A stretch of DNA of 5,990 bases, from NCBI GenBank assembly GCA_002298075.1, contig DBLW01000185.1:1-5990 (forward strand). The letters are read 5' to 3'. Source of the stretch: Bacteroidales bacterium UBA714. GTDB lineage: Bacteria > Bacteroidota > Bacteroidia > Bacteroidales > UBA932. Each line of letters opens with the position of its first letter. The first letter of the stretch is position 1. The translations under genes were made by a program, and so were the position numbers. This document shows positions 1 through 5,648 of this stretch, in pieces. The notes beneath the pieces are model-generated. The model was given only the letters and a program-made list of their open reading frames with translations, did no database searches and was not told the DNA's origin.

Positions 1-210
1 CGCAATTCCGGTGCATTCCCGGAGAGATGGCTTCCTGCTGCGATCTGTGTGCTTCCTGAGCCTTGGACTGAACAGAACCATTTCCTGAACAGCTCGATGA
101 AAGTCGTGCGCGGAAGGGTTGAGGAGGCATATAAGGCCAATATGGAGTTCGCATATACTCCTCAGGGAAAGAATATCGTGAACCCGATGAACATGGCTTC
201 GCTTGCTTAG
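1..210 (+). CDS. AMP-binding (acyl-CoA synthetase-like) protein, 3' end only
   Basis: The frame is open from base 1 and ends at TAG 208-210, giving the last 69 residues of a protein whose start lies outside the window. The visible part contains FPERWLPAAICVLPEPWTEQ, then NSSMKVVRGRVEEAY, then FAYTPQGKNIVNP. The pattern 'PEPWT-x-N-x-L-N-x-(S/T)MK-(V/I)-x-R' resembles the C-terminal subdomain of adenylate-forming acyl-CoA or acyl-ACP synthetases. There the conserved Lys of the 'T-x-K-x-(K/R)-R' stretch takes part in the adenylation half-reaction. The family role would be ATP-dependent activation of a carboxylate, probably a fatty acid, to its CoA or ACP thioester in the cytoplasm. The catalytic AMP-binding core is not in view, so the substrate cannot be judged. 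The assignment rests on a short C-terminal match and is moderately sure. Confidence 0.6.
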   Translation, partial: RNSGAFPERWLPAAICVLPEPWTEQNHFLNSSMKVVRGRVEEAYKANMEFAYTPQGKNIVNPMNMASLA

Positions 211-221
211 TGTTGCCTTAG

Positions 222-259
222 GCTGTCGGGTGTCCGGAAATTTGGACAAACCCGACAGC
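222..259 (+). terminator. Hairpin after the acyl-CoA synthetase-like gene
   Basis: GCTGTCGGG (222-230) pairs perfectly with CCCGACAGC (251-259). Inside this, GTCC (232-235) pairs with GGAC (244-247) after a small asymmetric bulge. The hairpin begins 12 nt after the TAG stop, a typical place for a terminator. No clear T-run follows, so it may be a weak terminator or a 3'-end processing or stabilising structure. Confidence 0.5.
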
Positions 260-433
260 GCTTTGCGGCATTGTCTTGGGTGGCACTTTGTTGTGTTGAA
301 AATTTCGTGGGGTGTAATCTGCTGTATATTAATGTCAGATTAATAAAGAATTTCCCTGTTTTGGGATATTTGCGTAATGTGTAATAGATTGAAGTGCAGT
401 TGTTTGTACTCTATGGTAAAATAAAATTTTATA

Positions 434-967
434 ATGGATTTTTCTGAACTTATACTGAAAAGGCAGAGTGACCGGAAATATTCTCCGGAGCCTGTCGCAA
501 AAGATGATATAATGAAATGTCTGGAGGCGGCCCGCCTGGCCCCGTCTGCCTGCAATTCCCAGCCGTGGAAATTCGTCGTTATAGACGACAGGGGCAAGCT
601 TCTGGAGATGTCTGAGGCAGCTATCGGGCTTGGCATGAATAAATTCACCGTTCAGGTGCCGGTTATGATTGCAGTCGTGCTTGAGAAGATGAATTTCTCC
701 GCGCGTATAGGCAGTCTCCTGAAGAAGAAGGACTACTGCATGCTTGACCTGGGAATCGCGGTGGAGCATTTCTGCCTGCAGGCGGCAGACCTCGGACTCG
801 GCACATGCATCATGGGCTGGTTCGATGAGAAACGCATAGCCCGCCTGCTCGGTGTGCCGCGCGGCAAACGCATCCCGCTGATAATCTCACTCGGCCATCC
901 CGATGCCCCGACCCGCGCCAAAGTCCGCAAGCCCCTCGAGGAAGTCTCCTCCTGGAACGCTTATTGA
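434..967 (+). CDS. Nitroreductase family FMN-dependent oxidoreductase
   Basis: A 177-residue protein of the nitroreductase (NfsA/FRP-like) fold, a normal length for single-domain members. Family enzymes bind FMN as cytoplasmic homodimers and use NAD(P)H to reduce nitro compounds, quinones, flavins or other acceptors; the natural substrate here is unknown. Visible signatures are the N-terminal RQSDRKYS (residues 10-17), whose Arg residues usually contact the FMN phosphate; APSACNSQPW (36-45), a typical FMN-binding loop; DLGIAVEHFCLQAADLGLGT (105-124) leading into GWF; and the C-terminal RKPLEEV. Unlike many anaerobe relatives it has no ferredoxin or rubredoxin extension. The ATG at 434 gives the correct family start, MDFSELILKRQSDR. 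It is preceded by A/T-rich sequence and no Shine-Dalgarno site, which is common in Bacteroidetes. The 223-bp upstream gap and the downstream terminator suggest a single-gene transcript. GATATTTG at 365-372 is a one-mismatch -7 box, but I see no good partner -33 box. Confidence 0.9.
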   Translation: MDFSELILKRQSDRKYSPEPVAKDDIMKCLEAARLAPSACNSQPWKFVVIDDRGKLLEMSEAAIGLGMNKFTVQVPVMIAVVLEKMNFSARIGSLLKKKDYCMLDLGIAVEHFCLQAADLGLGTCIMGWFDEKRIARLLGVPRGKRIPLIISLGHPDAPTRAKVRKPLEEVSSWNAY

Positions 968-985
968 CTTTTGACTGATTAACCT

Positions 986-1050
986 GAGGGTGACACCCGT
1001 CTTGTCCATGAAAACCATCGGCAAAGATACGTGTCACCCTCTTTTGTTTT
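986..1050 (+). terminator. Rho-independent-like terminator after the nitroreductase gene
   Basis: An 11-bp perfect inverted repeat, GAGGGTGACAC (986-996) and GTGTCACCCTC (1031-1041), is followed directly by TTTTGTTTT (1042-1050). It starts 18 nt after the nitroreductase stop. The loop is long (34 nt), which is unusual. The left arm is part of the odd palindrome GGGTGACACCC (988-998), so it can also fold on itself. The right arm contains the GTG at which the downstream open frame would begin. Confidence 0.7.
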
Positions 1051-1621
1051 CTGGCTCCATCGCAAGATTCTTATCTTCTATACGAGAGAGTCTCTTCTCA
1101 ACCTTCTTGACCAGCTGCATTACAAGTCACAGAAATGCTTCTATGCTTCGGACCGTTACGGGTTCGCTGAATATGCGGCAGATGTCATGGAACTTGCGGA
1201 TGACATTGACATGCTCCTTTCTGCAAGAAAAGAATTTCTGCTCGGACCTTGGGTCGAGTCGGCCAAGGCATGTGGGACTACGGATGCGGAAAGAGACCTT
1301 TATGAATGGAATGCCAAGACTCAGATAACCCTTTGGGGTGTTCCGGGAAGTGTGCTCAATGACTATGCCTGCAAGAGCTGGTCCGGGCTGGTCAAGGATT
1401 TCTACAAGAAGCGCTATGAGCTGTTTTACCAAGGCCAGATGCATGCTCTCGAATCAGGACAACCGTTTGATTATGATGGGTTTGTTGAAGAATGTCTTGC
1501 TTTTGAGAAAGCATGGACAGAGGGGCATGATTTGTATCCTGTCGAACCGTCTGGCTCTGAGATTGATATTTGCTTTCGGCTTTGGAGCAAGTACAGGCGA
1601 AATATGCATGGAATGCAATAA
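1031..1621 (+). pseudogene. 5'-truncated alpha-N-acetylglucosaminidase (GH89) remnant
   Basis: The open frame is 196 codons from a GTG at 1031 that lies within the terminator stem of the previous gene and has no ribosome binding site. From about residue 17 (near base 1079) it reads like the C-terminal all-helical domain of alpha-N-acetylglucosaminidase (NAGLU, glycoside hydrolase family 89). Key blocks are LLSARKEFLLGPWVESAKA (62-80), AERDLYEWNAKTQITLWG (86-103), then YACKSWSGLVKDFYKKRYEL. These match the human and bacterial family pattern 'FLLG-x-W', 'YE-x-N-(A/S)-x-x-x-(L/I)TLWG', 'DYA-x-K-x-(W/L)-(A/S)GL' and 'FY-x-x-R(W/Y)-x-LF'. Full-length enzymes are roughly 700 residues, and the catalytic barrel with its two acidic residues lies upstream of this domain. 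All of that is missing here, and the sequence before base 1079 belongs to the neighbouring terminator. I infer a deletion or recombination that removed the 5' three-quarters. The remaining frame is intact to TAA 1619-1621, so the loss may be recent, or the fragment may still be expressed. It should have no glycosidase activity. Confidence 0.8.
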
Positions 1622-1635
1622 AAATATTAACTTTA

Positions 1636-1676
1636 CGACCTGCAATCGCAGTGTGTTTGCCCTGTGATGCAGGTCG
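1636..1676 (+). terminator. Hairpin terminator of the GH89 remnant
   Basis: CGACCTGC (1636-1643) pairs with GCAGGTCG (1669-1676). With one bulged A the stem continues as TCGCAG (1646-1651) against CTGTGA (1662-1667), including one G-T pair, around a loop at 1652-1661. It starts 14 nt after the TAA and is followed by a T-rich stretch (GTTGAGTTATTTATTTG). It isolates tatA from the remnant, so tatA probably has its own promoter. Confidence 0.6.
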
Positions 1677-1705
1677 GTTGAGTTATTTATTTGATATTCA
1701 AGAAT

Positions 1706-1903
1706 ATGTCTCTTTTGTTTTTGGGAAATATCGGTGCCGGGGAGATAATCGTAATCGCCCTTGTGGTTTTGTTGCTTTTCGGAGGGAAGAAGATTCCGGA
1801 ACTTATGAAAGGTCTCGGGAAAGGTGTCAGGAGCTTCAAGGAGGGGATGAACGAAATAGAGAAGGACATTCAGTCCGAAGATTCAGATGCCGGGAAAAAG
1901 TGA
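1706..1903 (+). CDS. tatA: Sec-independent twin-arginine translocase subunit TatA/TatE
   Basis: A 65-residue TatA-family protein, the pore-forming partner of TatC in export of folded, often cofactor-loaded, proteins across the inner membrane. It has a short N-terminus, one transmembrane helix (about residues 11-25, GEIIVIALVVLLLF), the Phe-Gly hinge (F25-G26), and an amphipathic helix starting GKKIPELMKGLGKGVRSF. A charged tail ends in GKK. The 'FGGKK-(I/L)-PEL' hinge is the hallmark of the family. A Glu sits at the start of the membrane helix (E13), where TatB-like and bifunctional TatA proteins carry an acidic residue. I chose the ATG at 1706 over an in-frame TTG at 1691 because it gives the usual short N-terminus. 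TTTATTTG at 1686-1693 is a one-mismatch -7 box close upstream, without a well-spaced -33 partner. The gene overlaps tatC by 17 bp, so the two are certainly one operon. No tatB is seen in the window. Confidence 0.93.
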   Translation: MSLLFLGNIGAGEIIVIALVVLLLFGGKKIPELMKGLGKGVRSFKEGMNEIEKDIQSEDSDAGKK

Positions 1904-2684
1904 GCCCGGAGTGAGCGGGATGTCTTTCTGGGGGCATCTTGAAGCTCTCAGATGGACTCTTTTCAGGATGCTTGCCGTGTTTTTCGGCGGGGCTGTCGCT
2001 GCATTTGTTGCCATGCCCCGTATTTTTGACCGTTTCATACTCGGGCCGGTCTCTTCTGATTTTTTTCTTTACCGCTTGTTGGCGCGTATCGGTGACAGGT
2101 TCCCTTTCATGCCGGATTTCGGCAGCAGGGAGTTCCATGTGGACATAATAAACATCAATGTCTCGTCCCAGTTCATGACGCACATCAGCACGTCTTTCTA
2201 TCTTGCTGTTGTGCTGGTGTTCCCTTACCTTTTATATGAACTGTGGAAATTCATCCGTCCGGCCCTCTATGACAATGAAATGAGGTATGTGCGCCTTGCC
2301 TTCATATGCGGTACGCTTATGTTCTATGCCGGATGCGCCGTCGGCTACTGCCTTGTTTTCCCCTTCACTTTCCGCTTTCTTGCCGAGTATCAGCTCAGCG
2401 TCAGCATCGTGAACCAGATTAACCTCAGCTCATACATCGGAATATTTCTGATGATGATTTTCGTGATGGGGCTCGTGTTCGAGCTTCCGGTTCTTGCATG
2501 GGTCCTCTCCAGAATGGGAATTGTCAACAGGGCGCTTCTCGTAAGGGGCCGCAGGTATGCCGTTGTCGGACTGCTTGTCCTTTCAGCGATAATAACTCCT
2601 TCAGGAGACCCGTTCACTCTTGCAGTGGTGTTTGTTCCGCTATATCTCCTTTATGAACTGTCTGTCTGTGTCGTGAGGGATTGA
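1887..2684 (+). CDS. tatC: Sec-independent protein translocase subunit TatC
   Basis: A 265-residue polytopic inner-membrane protein, the receptor for twin-arginine signal peptides. The N-terminal cytoplasmic segment MSFWGHLEALRWTLFR (12-27) holds the conserved 'HLEALR' Glu (E19). The first cytoplasmic loop reads LLYELWKFIRPALYDNE and ends at E131, equivalent to the signal-binding Glu of E. coli TatC. Later blocks GYCLVFPFTFRFLAEYQ, VFELPVLAWVLSRMGI and ITPSGDPFTLAVVFVPLYLL are typical of TatC. Six membrane helices are expected. The insertion SDFFLYRLLARIGDRFPFMP (57-76), a long first periplasmic loop, is characteristic of Bacteroidetes TatC proteins as I recall them. The ATG at 1887 overlaps tatA and gives about ten residues before MSFW, as in relatives. 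An alternative ATG at 1920 has GGAG (1908-1911) upstream and would leave a 16-nt gap after tatA. Either start keeps all conserved residues. Confidence 0.95.
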   Translation: MPGKSEPGVSGMSFWGHLEALRWTLFRMLAVFFGGAVAAFVAMPRIFDRFILGPVSSDFFLYRLLARIGDRFPFMPDFGSREFHVDIININVSSQFMTHISTSFYLAVVLVFPYLLYELWKFIRPALYDNEMRYVRLAFICGTLMFYAGCAVGYCLVFPFTFRFLAEYQLSVSIVNQINLSSYIGIFLMMIFVMGLVFELPVLAWVLSRMGIVNRALLVRGRRYAVVGLLVLSAIITPSGDPFTLAVVFVPLYLLYELSVCVVRD

Positions 2685-2716
2685 TGCCGCCTGTCGTAGC
2701 TTGGGGCATTAACGAT

Positions 2717-2758
2717 TTATGCGGTGAAAGGCATGATTGCATACCCTTCACCGCATAA
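2717..2758. terminator. Hairpin between convergent tatC and sod genes, probably bidirectional
   Basis: TTATGCGGTGAA (2717-2728) pairs perfectly with TTCACCGCATAA (2747-2758). Inner pairs GG/CC and ATG/CAT extend the stem across single mismatches. On the + strand it lies 33 nt after the tatC stop and a T5 run follows at 2767-2771. It is 36 nt past the end of the opposing gene at 2795, so it can serve both. Confidence 0.7.
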
Positions 2759-2794
2759 GTGAAATCATTTTTGCCAAGCAGCTGCGGAAAATTG

Positions 2795-3631
2795 TCAGCG
2801 CTCCTTTTCGAAATATTCTTTTCCGACTCCGCATGCCGGGCATACCCATTCTTGCGGAATCTCACTGAAAGGTGTTCCCGGGGCCACTCCGTTCTCAGGG
2901 TCTCCTTCTTCGGGTTCATATACATAGCCGCAAGTCACGCACACGTATCTGCCCATATCGGCGGAAGCCTCATCGTCCTTGTCCTCTTCTGCCGTGGCCT
3001 CGTCGCTCATTTCTGATTTCTGCACGAGATTTTCAATCTCACTGCATACGCACTCGCTTTCCATGCGTTCCGAGACTTTGTCCCAGTTCACTATTTCCCA
3101 GAATTTCTCTGCGAATGCCGCACGTTTGTTCCTGTAGTCAATGTAATATGCATGTTCCCATACGTCAATCGTAAGCAGAGGCTTGTGTCCCGATTTCAAC
3201 GGATTGCCTGCATTCGGCTCCTGCATGATGTGCAGCTTGCCTTCCTTGTCCTGGGCGAGCCATGCCCAACCTGAGCCGAACAAGTCTGTGGCAGCTTTCT
3301 GGAATTTCTCTTTGAATGTTTCTACCGAACCGAAATCACGCTCCAGCGCATTTTTTAAGCTTGCTGGGATTTCCGCGCTCTCCGGAGTCAGGGAATTGAA
3401 GAAGAATGTGTGGTTCCATGCCTGGGCCGCATTGTTGTAAACCGGCCCAACGGCATTCATGACGATTTCCTCAAGTGTGGCATCTTCGTACTCTGTGCCG
3501 TCGATGAGTCTGTTGAGATTGTCAATGTAGGTCTGGAGATGCTTGCCGTAATGGTATTCGATTGTTTCGCGGCTCATGACCGGTGCCAATGCGTCCATCG
3601 CATAGGGGAGAGGAGGTAATGTAAAAATCAT
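2795..3631 (-). CDS. sodB: Fe superoxide dismutase fused to a C-terminal rubredoxin
   Basis: A 278-residue two-domain protein; ordinary Fe-SODs have about 190-200 residues. Residues 1-191 are a complete iron/manganese SOD, converting superoxide to oxygen and hydrogen peroxide. The four metal ligands are present: H27 (in EYHYGKH), H74 (in NNAAQAWNHTFF), D156 and H160 (in DVWEHAYYIDYRN). Q70 is at the Fe-SOD glutamine position and Y35 at the gateway tyrosine position. T154 precedes DVWEH as in E. coli Fe-SOD, whereas the cambialistic P. gingivalis enzyme has Gly. Residues about 192-225 are an acidic linker (EDKDDE), including a CVC pair at 194-196. Residues 226-278 are a full rubredoxin: MGRYVCVTCGYVYEPEEGDP, then WVCPACGVGKEYF, with the four iron-binding Cys at 231, 234, 264 and 267. 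No signal peptide is seen, so the protein is cytoplasmic. It stands alone between a hairpin and a divergent araC-type gene. The fusion is a single uninterrupted frame. A link between the rubredoxin and the SOD active site is inference. Confidence 0.95.
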   Translation of the reverse strand: MIFTLPPLPYAMDALAPVMSRETIEYHYGKHLQTYIDNLNRLIDGTEYEDATLEEIVMNAVGPVYNNAAQAWNHTFFFNSLTPESAEIPASLKNALERDFGSVETFKEKFQKAATDLFGSGWAWLAQDKEGKLHIMQEPNAGNPLKSGHKPLLTIDVWEHAYYIDYRNKRAAFAEKFWEIVNWDKVSERMESECVCSEIENLVQKSEMSDEATAEEDKDDEASADMGRYVCVTCGYVYEPEEGDPENGVAPGTPFSEIPQEWVCPACGVGKEYFEKER

Positions 3632-3727
3632 AACTGTCTATTTTTAAGTAAGTTTGTTCTTGTCTGTGCTTTTCTCCGGCTTCGGATTCAGACGGGCTGG
3701 TCTGCCTGTCTTTCCGTTTACTGTGCC

Positions 3728-3754
3728 GGCGGAAATGCGGTGCATGGCGGAAAT
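3728..3754. repeat. 9-bp direct repeat in the divergent regulatory region
   Basis: GGCGGAAAT occurs at 3728-3736 and 3746-3754, an 18-bp period. AraC-family proteins often bind direct half-sites spaced by one to two helical turns, so this could be an operator for the adjacent regulator. A 9-bp repeat at this distance could also be chance, and I cannot test that here. Confidence 0.25.
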
Positions 3755-3855
3755 CAACAATCGCGCCGAACTTGAATCGGGCGGTGCCGTCTGCCGGATA
3801 TTCGTCTTGGACGGCTGCCTGTCCTTGGCTGCAATCCGTTTTGCATTCCGGATGC

Positions 3856-3884
3856 TTTGATTGTTCAAAAGGTTGAATAATTTG
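3856..3884 (+). promoter_or_regulatory. Candidate Bacteroidetes-type promoter of the AraC-family gene
   Basis: TTTG (3856-3859) and ATAATTTG (3877-3884) are 17 nt apart, close to the Bacteroidetes TTTG / TAnnTTTG arrangement though somewhat short and with an imperfect -7 box. It would give a leader of roughly 50 nt before the ATG at 3944. Confidence 0.3.
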
Positions 3885-3943
3885 TGCCATTTAATGCTAA
3901 GGAGCGGTTTTTGTATGTCATTTCGGCTTTTAAAAAGAACTAA

Positions 3944-4861
3944 ATGGAAGATATCGCATTTCACAACATCAGCATCAGCCGTCTCAAGGAACATTTTCCT
4001 GGTTCGCAATGGGCCGGAATCGGTGATGATTTCTGTATCTTTGATGCCACTTATAACAAGAAACTTAAAGTCCTGGAATATCCTTGCCGTTTTGACGGAT
4101 ATCTTGCGCTTTTCTGTGTCAAAGGAAATATCCGCATTACTGTAAATCTCAATGAATTCGAAATGAAAGACAACACTATGTTCTTGTGCGTGCCAGGCAA
4201 TATAGTGAGAATAACTCAGGTCATGTCTGCTTGTCCTGTTGAGGATATGCATTATATAGGAGTCGCAATGACCAAGGAGTTTGTCCAGGGTCTCAGAATA
4301 GACATCAACAAGCTCTTCAGCGAGGGCATGTCTTTCATTGACAGCCCATGTGTCCCGCTCAGCGCGCACGAGGCGGAACTTGTCACGCGCTATGTCGCTC
4401 TGCTGGGGGATGTGGTGACGTCCGACCTTGTATATAAGAGGGATGCCGTGCACTCGCTTCTGTCATCGGTCTTTTATGTTATGGCTGGCGTGGTCACAAA
4501 GCACACTTCGGAGCTGAAAAAGATGTCCGCAGTGCCTTCAAGCAGGAGCAAGATGATATTCGAGCAGTTCATAAAGCTTGTCTCTGAGTATCATACCCAG
4601 CAGCGCATGGTGGGATTCTATGCCGACAAGCTGTGCCTGACTCCAAAATATCTTTCCAAACTGATACGTAATGCGACAGGCCGTTCTGCCCCGGAATGGA
4701 TTGACGCATATGTCATCCTGGAGGCCAAGAATATGCTTAAATATTCAAATGCGACAATAAAGGAGATTGTTTTCAGGCTCAATTTCCCGAACCAGTCGGT
4801 TTTCTACAAATTTTTCAAAGCCCGCACCGGCATGACTCCTACCGAGTACCGTAACTCGTAG
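3944..4861 (+). CDS. AraC-family transcriptional regulator
   Basis: A 305-residue regulator of the common Bacteroidales type. Residues about 1-160 form a cupin-like sensing region: FDGYLALFCVKGNIRITVN followed by FEMKDNTMFLCVPGNIVRI fits the beta-strand-rich AraC N-terminal domain. Residues about 205-305 form the double helix-turn-helix DNA-binding domain. The first helix-turn-helix reads VGFYADKLCLTPKYLSKLIR, followed by GRSAPEWIDAYVILEAKNML. The second is IKEIVFRLNFPNQSVFYKFF, ending in the family signature KARTGMTPTEYR. The ATG at 3944 gives a sensible N-terminus; no Shine-Dalgarno site is evident. The gene diverges from the SOD-rubredoxin gene, an arrangement in which the regulator often controls itself and its neighbour. 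That makes control of the sod fusion a reasonable guess but not shown. The ligand is unknown. Confidence 0.92.
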   Translation: MEDIAFHNISISRLKEHFPGSQWAGIGDDFCIFDATYNKKLKVLEYPCRFDGYLALFCVKGNIRITVNLNEFEMKDNTMFLCVPGNIVRITQVMSACPVEDMHYIGVAMTKEFVQGLRIDINKLFSEGMSFIDSPCVPLSAHEAELVTRYVALLGDVVTSDLVYKRDAVHSLLSSVFYVMAGVVTKHTSELKKMSAVPSSRSKMIFEQFIKLVSEYHTQQRMVGFYADKLCLTPKYLSKLIRNATGRSAPEWIDAYVILEAKNMLKYSNATIKEIVFRLNFPNQSVFYKFFKARTGMTPTEYRNS

Positions 4862-4881
4862 TTTCCCGTCTTGTTGTGATT

Positions 4882-4959
4882 CCCGGCTTATGTCGTCATT
4901 CATTTTGGCCGGGCGTCACATTCTGCCTTGTTGCCATATTCTGCTTGTTGTGATATGGC
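4882..4959. terminator. Weak hairpins between convergent AraC and barrel-protein genes
   Basis: Two short perfect inverted repeats lie in the 122-bp convergent gap: CCCGGC (4882-4887) with GCCGGG (4908-4913), and GCCATAT (4933-4939) with ATATGGC (4953-4959). Neither has a good T-run on either strand, so termination function is tentative. The gap also contains an imperfect direct repeat, ATTCTGCCTTGTTG (4920-4933) and ATTCTGCTTGTTG (4938-4950). Confidence 0.3.
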
Positions 4960-4983
4960 GCGGCGCTTGAAGATGCGCTGATG

Positions 4984-5643
4984 TCAGTGCGCAAAGATGA
5001 ATCCGAAATATATGCGGGGACCCATAGGTTTGTTAAGGCCGTTTTTATTGAAAGCCATAAGCCAATCCGCCTTCAATGTGAGCCTGAACGCCTTGCCTAC
5101 GGCATATTCAACTCCTGCAAAAGGGTCGAGCGCAAAAAAAGGCTCTTTATGAAAGACTGCATCCGGTTCCGGAAGCCAGTCGTGCCTGGCTCCTTCGAAC
5201 ATATACAGTATGGTTTTCATTCCTCCTCCTGCGGTAAGTCCGACGTAAGGGTAGAAGGGGCCCATCTGCCAGTACCAGTCGCATAGCGCTCCGGTCCAGA
5301 ACACCTTGTTGAAACTGCCGTTTCCCATCAGTGGAAGATTTGAAAAGTAACCTTCGAAACCGGTTCGCAGATGCTTGCCGATATGTATCTTGGCAACGCC
5401 TCCCATGCCGAATACTGCTCCTGATGGGATATATCCATACGGATTGTCACATCCGCTTATATATCCTGTGTGCACCATCATGCCGCCGGAGAATCCTCTG
5501 ATTCCCTTGGCAGGGGCGGCGGCTTCCTGGATCTTTTCGTGTTCAGTGTGTGTCTGTGGCATGCTGTCAGAGCGTATGTGCCCCGCAGCGTTGAAGCAAA
5601 TCTGTGCAAGCAGCAGTGCTGCTGAAAATAATCTTATCGTCAT
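4984..5643 (-). CDS. Secreted small protein, probable outer-membrane beta-barrel
   Basis: A 219-residue protein from the ATG at 5641-5643. It begins with a signal peptide, MTIRLFSAALLLAQICFNAA (1-20), followed by a polar stretch of about 28 residues (SMPQTHTEHEKIQEAAAP). The rest alternates glycine- and aromatic-rich strands: GFSGGMMVHTGYIS, GMGGVAKIHIGKHLRTGFEG, WYWQMGPFYPYVGLTAGGGM, FAGVEYAVGKAFRLTLKADW, and a terminal GPRIYFGFIFAH. This pattern, the length and the C-terminal amphipathic strand suggest an eight-stranded or similar outer-membrane barrel. I do not recognise a named family and give no function. An in-frame TTG at 5679 lies within the upstream repeat and would place extra residues before the signal peptide, so I rejected it. 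No Shine-Dalgarno site is possible in the 5 nt between the -7 box and the ATG. The gene is the last before the repeat array, whose promoter-like motifs all point toward it. Confidence 0.75.
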   Translation of the reverse strand: MTIRLFSAALLLAQICFNAAGHIRSDSMPQTHTEHEKIQEAAAPAKGIRGFSGGMMVHTGYISGCDNPYGYIPSGAVFGMGGVAKIHIGKHLRTGFEGYFSNLPLMGNGSFNKVFWTGALCDWYWQMGPFYPYVGLTAGGGMKTILYMFEGARHDWLPEPDAVFHKEPFFALDPFAGVEYAVGKAFRLTLKADWLMAFNKNGLNKPMGPRIYFGFIFAH

Positions 5644-5648
5644 GGCTG

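Larger units (their letters stand above)
3632..3943. other. Divergent intergenic region between the sod fusion and the AraC regulator
   Basis: This 312-bp stretch separates two start codons pointing away from each other, so it must hold both promoters. I see no convincing gene in it. A TTTG / ATAATTTG pair on the + strand could serve the regulator (listed separately). On the - strand no TAnnTTTG box is clear upstream of the SOD start, which is preceded by A/T-rich TTACTTAAAAATAGAC. The middle (about 3680-3850) is more GC-rich than the flanks and carries the 9-bp direct repeat listed separately. Confidence 0.5.

Noticed and set aside
1570..1914. 114-codon + strand frame overlapping tatA
   Set aside because: It runs out of frame across the hairpin, tatA and the start of tatC. 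The tatA frame has strong family motifs, so this is a shadow.
3654..3860. 68-codon + strand frame in the divergent region
   Set aside because: No recognisable motif, poor start context, and it lies where promoters for two divergent genes must be.
3644..4453. 269-codon - strand frame antisense to the AraC gene
   Set aside because: It is a shadow of the AraC coding frame. The + strand protein has clear double helix-turn-helix motifs, and the antisense product resembles nothing known.
4870..4954. Direct repeat CTTGTTGTGAT (4870-4880 and 4944-4954) as an attachment site
   Set aside because: Only 11 bp, within a short convergent gap, with no integrase, tRNA or mobile gene nearby. It is more likely chance or local slippage with the neighbouring ATTCTGC(C)TTGTTG repeat.
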